A stretch of 24,875 nt of DNA from NCBI GenBank assembly GCA_034211115.1, contig JAXHTH010000004.1, forward strand, positions 1 through 24,875. Reading direction: 5' to 3'. This DNA comes from JAXHTH01 sp034211115 (GTDB lineage: Bacteria; Planctomycetota; Phycisphaerae; Phycisphaerales; SM1A02). Below the pieces are notes generated by a model. That model was not told the DNA's origin. It made no database searches and saw only the letters and a program-made list of their open reading frames with translations. This document shows positions 12,835 to 20,720 of the stretch, one piece after another. Both the position numbers and the translations under genes were made by a program. The first letter of the stretch is position 1. Every line of letters begins with the position of its first letter.

Positions 12835-14811
12835 CTATCTCCGCCCGAACTGGCGCTCCAAGTCGCGGATGCTCAGGCGCAGACTCGTCGGCCGGCCGTG
12901 GGGGCAGTTGCTCGATCGCTCGATCGTCTCGCGGTAGGCGAGCAGCTCCTCGATCTCGGCGGGCCTGAGGCGGTCGCCGGCCTTGATCGCCGCCTTGCAC
13001 GCCATCATGTCCAGCACCTCGTGCAGCGCCGCCTCCGGATCGTCACCCAGCCCGTCGCCGACGGCGCGGGCGAGCAGTTCCTGCATGAACGAGACGGGAT
13101 CCACGCCGCGCTCGAACTGGAGCGAAGTGAACGCGTGGATGGCGATCGTCTTCGGCCCCATCAGCTCCGCCTCGATCCCCAGCTTCTTCAGCAGCGGGCG
13201 CAGCTCATCGAGCGCTTCCACCTGCCGGCCGTCCACTTCGACCGTCGCGGGCATGAGCAGGCGTTGGGATTCGAGCGGGCCGCTCTCGAGTCGTCGACGG
13301 AGCTTCTCGAAGATGACGCGCTCGTGCAGGGCGTGCTGATCGATGATGACGATTCCCTGCTCATCCTGGGTGACGATGAAGCTGGAGTGGACCTGGAGGG
13401 CGTTGATCGCCTGCCTCACCGTCGGCATGGCCCCGCCCCCGGAAGATGCCCCGGAAGACGCGCCGGAAATTGGACCTGGTCCGTTTTCCGGGTCGGAGGC
13501 ATCGGGGCTGCCGGCGCGCGCGGCGATCTCCTCTTCGAGGATCTCAGGCGTCTCGCGCGCGAGCGCCTCTTTCATCTCGCCGTAGACAAAGCCCTTCTGC
13601 TTCGGGTCGAGACGGCGGAAGTACTCGACGAACGAGGCGGCGGAGGGCGCGCCTGCGTCCGATGATCCTGTTCTCGGTGCGTCTTCTCCTCCGGGGGCTG
13701 GGGCGGAACTTCCGGGGGCGGGGCCGGGGGCGCCGCGGCCGAACTCCGCCGGTTGCGGGCGCGGCGCGGCCATCGCCCCCGTCGCGTCTGTCCCGGTCCG
13801 CCCCAGATCAAAGCCCGGCGTCAGGTCCGCTTTCCGCAGCGCCGCCCGCACGGCCGACAGGACCGCCCCGTGCACCGAGGCCTGGTTGCGGAACCTGACC
13901 TCCGCCTTGCTCGGATGCACGTTGACATCCACCAGGGACGGGTCCATCTCCAGGAAAAGGACGATCATCGGCGAGCGCGTCGGCTCGATGAGGCCGCGAT
14001 ACGCCTCCTTGATCGCGTGGTTGATCGACCGGTCGGCGATCATGCGGCCGTTGAGATAGACCCGCTGATGCCGGGCGGTGGCGCGGGCGAGATTCGGGGT
14101 GCCCGCGAGGCCCCAGATACCGATGCCTCGCTCGTCGGCGGCGACCTCCAGCAACTCCCCGGCGAGCTCCTCGCCCACCACGGACAGCACGCGCTCCCGC
14201 GCCGCCTGGTCGGGCGGCAGATCCAGCCGCACCTGGCCGTCAACCGTGAGGGTGAAGGCGATGGACGGATGGGCCAGGGCGAGGTTCTGGACGATCTCGA
14301 TCACCCGCCCGCCCTCGGTGCGGTCGGTGCGGAGGAACTTCCGCCTCGCCGGCGTATTGAAGAAGAGGTTGCGGACGGTGACGTTGGTTCCGACCGGCCC
14401 GGGCGCGGGCCGCGGCGGCTGGAGGTCGTCGCCCTCGCCCTCGATGAGGGCCGCCCCGTCGTCCGCGGCGGTCCGCGACAGCAGGCTGATGCGGCTGACG
14501 GAGGCCATCGAGGCGAGCGCTTCGCCGCGGAAGCCCATGGTGGCGATGGCATCAAGGTCCGCCGCGGTGGCGATCTTGCTCGTCGCGTGCGGGGCGAGGG
14601 CCAGGGGAAGCTCGGCGGCGGGGATCCCGCAGCCGTCGTCGATGACCCGCACCAGCTCCTTCCCGCCCTGCTCGATGGCGACGTCGATCCGGCCGGCGGC
14701 GGCGTCGATGGCGTTCTCGATGAGCTCCTTGGCCACGCTCGCCGGCCGCTCGATCACCTCCCCGGCGGCGATCTGGTTGACAAGAAGCGGCTGGAGGCGG
14801 CAGATGGGCAT
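12835..14811 (-). CDS. mutL: DNA mismatch repair protein MutL
   Basis: The 658-residue protein couples MutS mismatch recognition to strand incision. The N-terminal GHKL ATPase has NQIAAGEVIERPASVAKEL, DDGCGI, ATSKI, TMGFRGEALASM and the VDVNVHPSKAEVRF segment. A Pro/Ala/Gly/Ser-rich linker spans ~345-460. The C-terminal dimerisation domain has DQHALHERVIFE from residue 491, matching the metal-binding DQHA(x)2E(x)4E motif of endonuclease-type MutL, with ACKAAIKAGD and CPHGRP further on. It is therefore predicted to nick DNA itself, as expected in a bacterium without MutH. The stop codon lies against composite repeat 4. No mutS is in the window. Confidence 0.97.
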   Translation of the reverse strand: MPICRLQPLLVNQIAAGEVIERPASVAKELIENAIDAAAGRIDVAIEQGGKELVRVIDDGCGIPAAELPLALAPHATSKIATAADLDAIATMGFRGEALASMASVSRISLLSRTAADDGAALIEGEGDDLQPPRPAPGPVGTNVTVRNLFFNTPARRKFLRTDRTEGGRVIEIVQNLALAHPSIAFTLTVDGQVRLDLPPDQAARERVLSVVGEELAGELLEVAADERGIGIWGLAGTPNLARATARHQRVYLNGRMIADRSINHAIKEAYRGLIEPTRSPMIVLFLEMDPSLVDVNVHPSKAEVRFRNQASVHGAVLSAVRAALRKADLTPGFDLGRTGTDATGAMAAPRPQPAEFGRGAPGPAPGSSAPAPGGEDAPRTGSSDAGAPSAASFVEYFRRLDPKQKGFVYGEMKEALARETPEILEEEIAARAGSPDASDPENGPGPISGASSGASSGGGAMPTVRQAINALQVHSSFIVTQDEQGIVIIDQHALHERVIFEKLRRRLESGPLESQRLLMPATVEVDGRQVEALDELRPLLKKLGIEAELMGPKTIAIHAFTSLQFERGVDPVSFMQELLARAVGDGLGDDPEAALHEVLDMMACKAAIKAGDRLRPAEIEELLAYRETIERSSNCPHGRPTSLRLSIRDLERQFGRR

Positions 14812-14817
14812 AGACGG

Positions 14818-14823
14818 ATTGTA
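14818..14823 (-). promoter_or_regulatory. -10 element six bases before the mutL start
   Basis: On the minus strand TACAAT is followed by CCGTCT and then the mutL ATG. Transcription starting seven bases after the -10 would begin at the A of the ATG, and no Shine-Dalgarno sequence is visible. This fits a leaderless mutL mRNA. No convincing -35 is seen. Confidence 0.4.
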
Positions 14824-14972
14824 CCGGCCGGGAAAGCGGAACCGGCGGTCCGAACAACGCGGGTCGGGCGCTTCCCGCCGGTCGGCCGCCGGGCGGAATG
14901 CCGTGGCCCCGGCCCGGTTTGGGTCGTATCCTATGGACGCTTCCCCTCACTGGAATGAGCTAAACCCCTGCG

Positions 14973-15653
14973 ATGACCGCGAGCCCGGAAACCGCATCCG
15001 CCGACCAGGACGATGGAGGTTGTTGCCCATCGGCGGAATCCGACATACCCCCCGAGCCTCCTGAACGGACGGCGTCCGCCCATCGGACAGCCCGGCCGGT
15101 CGGGCCGACCCGAATCGACGATGCGTCCGGCTCGGGATCGTCACCGGCCGGCGCGGACGTCGAGATCGCCGTCATGCCCGGCGCGGAGGGCGCCTTCGAC
15201 CTCGCGTGGCTGACGCGGCGGTTCTCGGACGCCTTGAAACAGATCGCACGGCCGGTGGCGCGCATCAGCGTCCTCATCGTCGATGACGATCGGATCACCG
15301 CGCTGAATCGGCGCCATCTCGGCGCGGAGGGGACGACGGACGTGCTCGCCTTTCCGACGACGGGGCCGGGGGAGGCGATCGACGCCGACATCGCCATCTG
15401 CGCCGATGTCGCGCGCCGGCAGGCGAAACAACGCGGCCATCGGCTGGAACGTGAGCTTCTGCTCTACGCCCTGCACGGCCTGCTGCACTGCGCGGGGTTC
15501 GATGACGGGAGCGAACCGGGCGCGGCCGCAATGCATGCGGAGGAGGATCGTATTCTGCGGGCCATCGGCGTGGGGCCGGTTTTTGCTGACGAATCATCCT
15601 CGCGCGCTGTCGGGCACGCCCCGGCCGCGCGCGGGCGGGGGGAAGCGCCATGA
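14973..15653 (+). CDS. ybeY: Endoribonuclease YbeY (16S rRNA maturation)
   Basis: The 226-residue protein is a metal-dependent RNase that works in 16S rRNA 3' end maturation and ribosome quality control. The core begins near residue 60. It has ISVLIVDDDRITALNRRHLG, TTDVLAFPT, DADIAICADVARRQA, and the metal site H168-GLL-H172-CAGFD-D178. In the family the last ligand is usually His (HGxLHLxGYDH), and here it is Asp. The first ~60 residues are a low-complexity Ser/Pro/Ala-rich extension, and the C-terminal ~25 are also disordered, so the start may be later. ATG 14973 has no strong ribosome site. The stop overlaps the next start (ATGA at 15650-15653), which indicates translational coupling, as in the ybeY-corC order of many bacteria. 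Confidence 0.9.
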   Translation: MTASPETASADQDDGGCCPSAESDIPPEPPERTASAHRTARPVGPTRIDDASGSGSSPAGADVEIAVMPGAEGAFDLAWLTRRFSDALKQIARPVARISVLIVDDDRITALNRRHLGAEGTTDVLAFPTTGPGEAIDADIAICADVARRQAKQRGHRLERELLLYALHGLLHCAGFDDGSEPGAAAMHAEEDRILRAIGVGPVFADESSSRAVGHAPAARGRGEAP

Positions 15654-16987
15654 CCGTGGTGCTGGTGATCGGCGTGGTGGTGCTGGCGCTGGCGACGTAT
15701 TTCGCCGCCCTGTCGCTCGCCCTGCTGCTGATGAGCCGCTCGGCGCTCGAGCAGCGGTTGTCGACCCCCGGCCGCACGGCGCAGGTGGCGTGGCTGTTCG
15801 ATCATCCGGCCTCGACGCGTCAGGCGGTGGCGCTGGTGCGAACCGCCCTGCGCCTGGCGTTTTTCATTCTCGTGCTGGCGGAGGCGGGGGGGGTCGGCGA
15901 GCGGCTGGAACTGACTTGGGGCCGGCTGGTTCTGGCCGGCGTGGTCTCGCTGCTCATCCTCTGGGTGTTCACGACGATGCTCGCCTCCTCGCTGGCCCGG
16001 CACGTGCCCGAGGCGCTCGTCGCCGGCGCGCTGCCGATGATCCGCGCCCTGTCGATCATCTGCTCGCCGCTCACCCGCTCTTTGTCGTTCATCGATGAAG
16101 TCGTGCGCCGGCTGACCGGGGCCAATCTCCGCGAGCGCGAGGACGAGGCGGAGGCGGAGCTGCTGCGCAGCATCGAGGACACGCACCGGGAGGGGATGCT
16201 CGATGAAGGCGCCGCGGCCCTGCTCGAGAACGTCGTCGAGTTCACCTCCACCGACGTGGGCGAGGTGATGACACCCCGCACGGACATCGAGGGCATCGAG
16301 CTTACCGACGACCTGCCCCGGATCCGGTCGTTCATCATCGAGTCGGGCCACTCCCGCATTCCCGTCTACGAGGAGAACCTCGATCACATCGTGGGCATCC
16401 TCTACGTGAAGGATCTCGTTCCGCATCTGGGCGAGGAGGTGAACAACTTCCAGCTCCGCCCGCTGCTGAGGCAGCCGATCGTGGTGCCCGAGAGCAAGCC
16501 CGTGCGCGAGCTGCTGGCGGACTTCCAGCGCAGCGAGGTGCACATGGCGATGGTGATCGACGAGTACGGCGGGACGGCCGGGCTCGTCACCATCGAGGAC
16601 GTGCTCGAGGAGATCGTGGGCGAGATCCACGATGAGCACGACCTGGACGAGGAGCCGGAGCCGACGCTCGTCGCCATCGACGAGATGCGATGCGAGGTCG
16701 ACGGGCGGTACCACATCGACGACCTCAACGAGCAGTGGGGGCTGAACCTGCCCGAGGACGAGGAGTTCGACACCATCGGCGGGTTCGTCCTCGCCTCCCT
16801 CGGACGCGTGCCGGAGGTGGGGGAGACGTTCGAGTCGCACGCGGCGCGGTTCACCGCCCTCGCCGCCACCCCGACACACGTGCGGAAGGTGGGGGTGGAG
16901 CGCCTGCATGCAGCCAACGGCAACGGGGAGAAGCGGCGAAAGGGCAACGGAAACGGGGAGAAGCGCCGCAACGCCGATGAAGGATAG
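15650..16987 (+). CDS. DUF21/CNNM transmembrane plus CBS-pair protein (CorC/HlyC-like)
   Basis: The 445-residue membrane protein belongs to the hemolysin/CorC group, linked in other bacteria to magnesium or cobalt handling. Three to four membrane segments occupy residues ~1-150 (VLVIGVVVLALATYFAALSL, LRLAFFILVLAEAGG, LVLAGVVSLLILWVFTTML, then LPMIRALSIICSPLTRSL). A CBS pair follows (VGEVMTPRTDIEGIEL, SRIPVYEENLDHIVGILYVK, HMAMVIDEYGGTAGLVTIED). The C-terminal transporter-associated domain holds VDGRYHIDDLNEQWGLNLP and DTIGGFVLASLGRVPEVGE. The C-terminus has a duplicated basic peptide, NGNGEKRRKGNGNGEKRR. It is coupled to ybeY by a 4-base overlap. Confidence 0.93.
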   Translation: MTVVLVIGVVVLALATYFAALSLALLLMSRSALEQRLSTPGRTAQVAWLFDHPASTRQAVALVRTALRLAFFILVLAEAGGVGERLELTWGRLVLAGVVSLLILWVFTTMLASSLARHVPEALVAGALPMIRALSIICSPLTRSLSFIDEVVRRLTGANLREREDEAEAELLRSIEDTHREGMLDEGAAALLENVVEFTSTDVGEVMTPRTDIEGIELTDDLPRIRSFIIESGHSRIPVYEENLDHIVGILYVKDLVPHLGEEVNNFQLRPLLRQPIVVPESKPVRELLADFQRSEVHMAMVIDEYGGTAGLVTIEDVLEEIVGEIHDEHDLDEEPEPTLVAIDEMRCEVDGRYHIDDLNEQWGLNLPEDEEFDTIGGFVLASLGRVPEVGETFESHAARFTALAATPTHVRKVGVERLHAANGNGEKRRKGNGNGEKRRNADEG

Positions 16988-17163
16988 CCGGCGGCGCGTA
17001 TTATCGGAGTTTGACCCTCCCGACCCCCGCTCCGGCCCACCGGGCGAAATCGATCCCGCGCCCGCGCTGCAATGAACCGAACCCGGGGACGTTGGGCCGG
17101 CACGGAGCCTCCTCCCTGATCTCCGGCCACACGCAGTCAGTCCGAATGCACACGCGACGATTA

Positions 17164-17202
17164 CCGCCCCCGACCACCGGCCCCCCCGGTCGTCGGGGGC
17201 GG
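17164..17202. other. Very stable hairpin in the 371-bp gap before the glycyl-radical genes
   Basis: CCGCCCCCGAC (17164-17174) pairs with GTCGGGGGCGG (17192-17202), with ACCGG/CCGGT (17176-17190) stacked inside. A second GGTCGGGGGCGACC-like stretch follows at ~17212-17224. No T-run follows. It could end the ybeY/CorC transcript or act in the leader of the activase, about 155 nt downstream. The rest of 16988-17358 holds nothing I recognise except a TATTAT at 16999-17004. Confidence 0.5.
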
Positions 17203-17358
17203 TCCTCCATTGGTCGGGGGCGACCGGGCCGTCGCCCGCTCCGGGCCGGTTGATGGCGAGGGAAGGGGGCGCCGGCGATGTCGGTCCGGCCACGCCGAGG
17301 AGGCCCGTTGAGGGCGCTTCGCGGGCCTAGGATTCGCCGTTCCCTTCACGCCGATCGG

Positions 17359-18300
17359 ATGACCTCTCCCGCGGCCGGACCGCTGCCCATGGGCATGATC
17401 CTGGACATCAAGAAGTTCGCCATCCACGACGGGCCGGGCATCCGGACCACCGTCTTCTTCAAGGGATGCCCCCTGGACTGCTGGTGGTGCCACAACCCCG
17501 AGAGCCGCGAGACGGGGCCCGAGCCGGTTTTCCGCGGCGGCCGGTGCATCCGCTGCGGGCGGTGCGTCGACGCCTGCGACGCGGGGGCGATCACGATGAC
17601 CGACGACGGCCCGGCCGTCGATGACGATCGATGCCGCCTCGCACTCGCCTGCGTCGAGGCCTGCCCCACCGAGGCAAGGCAGGTCATCGGCCGGGAGATG
17701 ACCATCGAGGACGTGATGAGGGAGATCGCCCGCGATGTGGTCTTCTACGACGAGTCCGGCGGGGGGGCGACGATGTCCGGCGGCGAGCCGCTCATCCAGC
17801 CGGACTTCCTCGGCCGGCTCCTCCGCGCCTGCCGCGACGACGGCATCCATACCACGCTCGACACGACCGGCCATGCGCCGCCGGAAGTGGTCGACGCCGT
17901 CGCGGACGATGTCGATCTCTTCCTCTACGATCTCAAGCTGATGGATGATGCGCGGCACCGCAAGTACTGCGGCGCGCCCAACGAACTCATCCTCGAGAAC
18001 CTGCGCCGCCTCTCGGGCGAGGGGCGCGAGATCATCGTGCGCATCCCGCTCGTGCCGGGCATCACCGATGACGCGACGAATCTCGAGGCGATTGGCTCGT
18101 TTGTCGCCTCGCTTCCGGCGCAGCATCCGATTGACATCCTGCCCTATCAGCGGCTGGGGATCGACAAGTACGACATGATGAAGCGCCCGTGCCCGCTGCG
18201 CGATCTTCAAGCGCCGGGCGAGGAATCGGTCGAGGCGGCCGTGCATCTCCTGGCTCGTTCCGGGGGCGGCCGCGTCATGGTGAGAGGTGAAACGACATGA
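17359..18300 (+). CDS. Glycyl-radical enzyme activase (radical SAM), HypD-linked
   Basis: The 313-residue radical SAM enzyme uses S-adenosylmethionine to install the glycyl radical on its partner. C37-PLD-C41-WW-C44 is the CX3CX2C cluster site. A ferredoxin-like insert has C63-IR-C66-GR-C69-VDA-C73. A second set, C92, C98 and C102, lacks the expected cysteine at 95 (Ala). The GRE-activase motifs MSGGEPLIQPDF and VRIPLVPGITDD follow, then PYQRLGIDKYDM near the C-terminus. The start is placed at ATG 17359; ATG 17389 (MGMILDIKKF) is equally credible because most family members begin close to IxxIxxFxxHDGPGIRT. Its stop codon overlaps the hypD start by 4 bases, so the two are co-translated. Confidence 0.92.
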   Translation: MTSPAAGPLPMGMILDIKKFAIHDGPGIRTTVFFKGCPLDCWWCHNPESRETGPEPVFRGGRCIRCGRCVDACDAGAITMTDDGPAVDDDRCRLALACVEACPTEARQVIGREMTIEDVMREIARDVVFYDESGGGATMSGGEPLIQPDFLGRLLRACRDDGIHTTLDTTGHAPPEVVDAVADDVDLFLYDLKLMDDARHRKYCGAPNELILENLRRLSGEGREIIVRIPLVPGITDDATNLEAIGSFVASLPAQHPIDILPYQRLGIDKYDMMKRPCPLRDLQAPGEESVEAAVHLLARSGGGRVMVRGETT

Positions 18301-20663
18301 GCATGACCCCGCGCGTGGCCCGTCTCCGGCAGGAGAGCCTCGACGCCGTTCCGACCCTGTCCGCCGAGCGCGCCGAGCTGCTCACGCGGTTCGTGCAGGG
18401 GCAGACGCCGGCCGAGTCGGCGCCGGTCCGCCGCGCCCGGGCCTTCGCGCACCTGATGGAGCACAAGACGATCTGGATCGGCGACGGTGAACTCATCGTC
18501 GGCGAGCGCGGCCCGGCGCCCAAGGCGACGCCGACCTATCCGGAGCTCTGCTGCCACAGCCTCGACGATCTGGACATTCTCGATTCACGCGAGAAGACGG
18601 CCTTCGCGGTGAGCCCCGAGGCGCGCCGCGTCTACGAAGAGCAGATCATTCCCTTCTGGACAGGCCGCACGATTCGCGAGCAGATCTTCGCGCAGATGAC
18701 GGACGAGTGGAAGGCGGCGTATTCGGCGGGGATCTACACGGAGTTCATGGAGCAGCGCGCGCCCGGCCACACCGTCCTCGATGACAAGATCTACCGGAAG
18801 GGGCTTCTCGACGTTCAGCGCGAGATCGATGAAGCGCTGGCCCGGCTCGATTATCACAATGACCCGCAGGCGTGGGCGAAGCAGGAGGAGCTGAAGGCGA
18901 TGCGGATATGCGCCGGGGCTCTCGTTCGCTTCGCCGAGCGACACGCCGAGGAAGCGCGGCGGCTTGCAAAGCAGGAGACGGACGCCCGGCGCCGCGCCGA
19001 ACTCGAAGAGATCGCGGCTGTCTGCGCCCGCGTTCCCGCCCACGCGCCGCGCACGTTCCGCGAGGCGATGCAGTCTTACTGGTTCGTTCATCTGGGCGTG
19101 ATCACCGAGCTGAACACGTGGGATTCGTTCAATCCCGGCCGCCTCGATCAGCATCTGTACCCGTTCTACCGCGCCGGGCTCGAGGACGGCTCGCTCACGG
19201 AAGAGGAGGCGCGCGAGCTGCTCCAGTGCTTCTGGATCAAGTTCAACAACCAGCCCGCGCCGCCCAAGGTCGGCGTCACCGCGGCCGAAAGCAGCACCTA
19301 CACCGATTTCGCCCTCATCAACACCGGCGGCGTCACCCCCGACGGCGCCGACGGCGTCAACGCGCTGACCTACATCATCCTCGATGTCATCGAGGAAATG
19401 AGACTCCTCCAGCCCAGCTCCTGCGTGCAGGTGAGCAAGAAGAACCCCGATCGCTTTCTCAGGCGGGCGGCGAAGATCATCCGCACCGGGTTCGGCCAGC
19501 CGTCCATCTTCAACACCGATGCCATCGTGCAGGAACTCGTCCGGCACGGCAAGTCCGTCGCCGACGCGCGCTGCGGCGGCGCCAGCGGGTGCGTCGAGGT
19601 CGGCGCGTTCGGGAAGGAGAATTACACCCTCACCGGGTACATGAACCTTCCGAAGATCCTCGAGATCACCCTCAACGACGGCGTCGACCCCCGGACCGGG
19701 CAGAGAATCGGCCTCGCGTCGGGCGCCCCCCGGAAGATGAGGACGTTCGACGAGCTCTTTGCCGCCTTCCGCCGGCAGCTCCGGCACTTCGTCGACATCA
19801 AGATCCGCGGGAACAACGTCATCGAGCGCCTGTACGCGACGTTCATGCCCGCCCCGTTCCTGTCGCTGCTCATCGATGACTGCATTCAGCGCGGTCGCGA
19901 TTATCACGATGGCGGCGCGCGGTACGACAGCTCCTACATCCAGGGCGTCGGCCTCGGCTCCATCACCGATGCCCTCAGCGCGATCAGGCATCACGTCTTC
20001 GAGAAGCGCGGCGTGACCATGGATGATCTGCTCGCCGCCCTCGCCGACGACTTCGACGGGCGCGAGGATCTGCGCCAGGCGCTCAGCAACCGCACGCCGC
20101 GCTACGGCAACGATGACGACGAGGCCGATGCGATCATGCAGGCGGTGTTCGAGGCGTATTTCGACGCGATCGACGGCCGGCCCAACACGCGGGGCGGAAC
20201 GTATCACATCAACCTGCTGCCCACCACCGTCCATGTCTACTTCGGATCGAAGACGGGCGCGACCGCCGACGGCCGCCGCGCCGGCCGACCGCTCTCCGAC
20301 GGCATCTCGCCCGTGCAGGGCGCCGACCGGAACGGCCCGACCGCCGTCTTCAGGTCCGCGGCGAAGATGGACCACGTCCGCACCGGCGGGACGCTGCTCA
20401 ACCAGAAACTCACCCCGCAACTCCTCGACGGCGAGCAGGATCTCGACAAGTTCGTCAAGCTCGTGCGGTCATACTTCCGCATGGACGGCCACCACGTGCA
20501 GTTCAACGTCGTCGACGCCGAGACGCTCCGCGCCGCGCAGGAGGATCCCGAGGCGTATCGCGGGCTGATCGTCCGCGTGGCCGGCTACAGCGATTACTTC
20601 TGCGACCTCGGCCGCGACCTTCAGGATGAGATCATCGCGCGCACGGAGCAGACCTCGTTCTGA
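18297..20663 (+). CDS. hypD: Glycyl-radical enzyme, trans-4-hydroxy-L-proline dehydratase (HypD) type
   Basis: The 788-residue protein is predicted to dehydrate trans-4-hydroxy-L-proline to pyrroline-5-carboxylate, which P5C reductase then turns into proline. Residues that align with published HypD positions fall at a constant offset of minus two: H158, D276 (TELNTWDSFNPGRLD), C432 and E434 (GGASGCVEVGAFGKENY), Y448 (LTGYMN), T643 (LLPTTVHVY), and the radical glycine G763 (VRVAGYSDYF). The comparison numbers (160, 278, 434, 436, 450, 645, 765) are from memory of the Clostridioides difficile enzyme. The matching positions and near-identical length separate it from pyruvate formate-lyase, choline and diol lyases. 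The radical is destroyed by oxygen, so it works under anoxia. ATG 18297 follows GAGAGGTG; ATG 18303 is an alternative. Confidence 0.88.
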   Translation: MSMTPRVARLRQESLDAVPTLSAERAELLTRFVQGQTPAESAPVRRARAFAHLMEHKTIWIGDGELIVGERGPAPKATPTYPELCCHSLDDLDILDSREKTAFAVSPEARRVYEEQIIPFWTGRTIREQIFAQMTDEWKAAYSAGIYTEFMEQRAPGHTVLDDKIYRKGLLDVQREIDEALARLDYHNDPQAWAKQEELKAMRICAGALVRFAERHAEEARRLAKQETDARRRAELEEIAAVCARVPAHAPRTFREAMQSYWFVHLGVITELNTWDSFNPGRLDQHLYPFYRAGLEDGSLTEEEARELLQCFWIKFNNQPAPPKVGVTAAESSTYTDFALINTGGVTPDGADGVNALTYIILDVIEEMRLLQPSSCVQVSKKNPDRFLRRAAKIIRTGFGQPSIFNTDAIVQELVRHGKSVADARCGGASGCVEVGAFGKENYTLTGYMNLPKILEITLNDGVDPRTGQRIGLASGAPRKMRTFDELFAAFRRQLRHFVDIKIRGNNVIERLYATFMPAPFLSLLIDDCIQRGRDYHDGGARYDSSYIQGVGLGSITDALSAIRHHVFEKRGVTMDDLLAALADDFDGREDLRQALSNRTPRYGNDDDEADAIMQAVFEAYFDAIDGRPNTRGGTYHINLLPTTVHVYFGSKTGATADGRRAGRPLSDGISPVQGADRNGPTAVFRSAAKMDHVRTGGTLLNQKLTPQLLDGEQDLDKFVKLVRSYFRMDGHHVQFNVVDAETLRAAQEDPEAYRGLIVRVAGYSDYFCDLGRDLQDEIIARTEQTSF

Positions 20664-20677
20664 CCCGGCCCGCATGC

Positions 20678-20705
20678 GCGGGTCGCCGCTTGCGGCGCAG
20701 CCCGC
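20678..20705. terminator. Hairpin between convergent hypD and rtcB
   Basis: GCGGG (20678-20682) pairs with CCCGC (20701-20705), and CGCCGC (20684-20689) pairs with GCGGCG (20692-20697) around a TT loop. It sits in the 57-nt gap between convergent genes, so it could end both transcripts, though no T-run follows. Confidence 0.45.
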
Positions 20706-20720
20706 CCCCGTTCATCGCGT

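Noticed and set aside
15464..17293. Minus-strand open frame of 609 codons
   Set aside because: It is antisense to the YbeY end and the CBS protein, which have clear family motifs.
18585..20420. Minus-strand open frame of 611 codons
   Set aside because: It is antisense to the glycyl-radical enzyme, whose active-site residues are all present on the plus strand.
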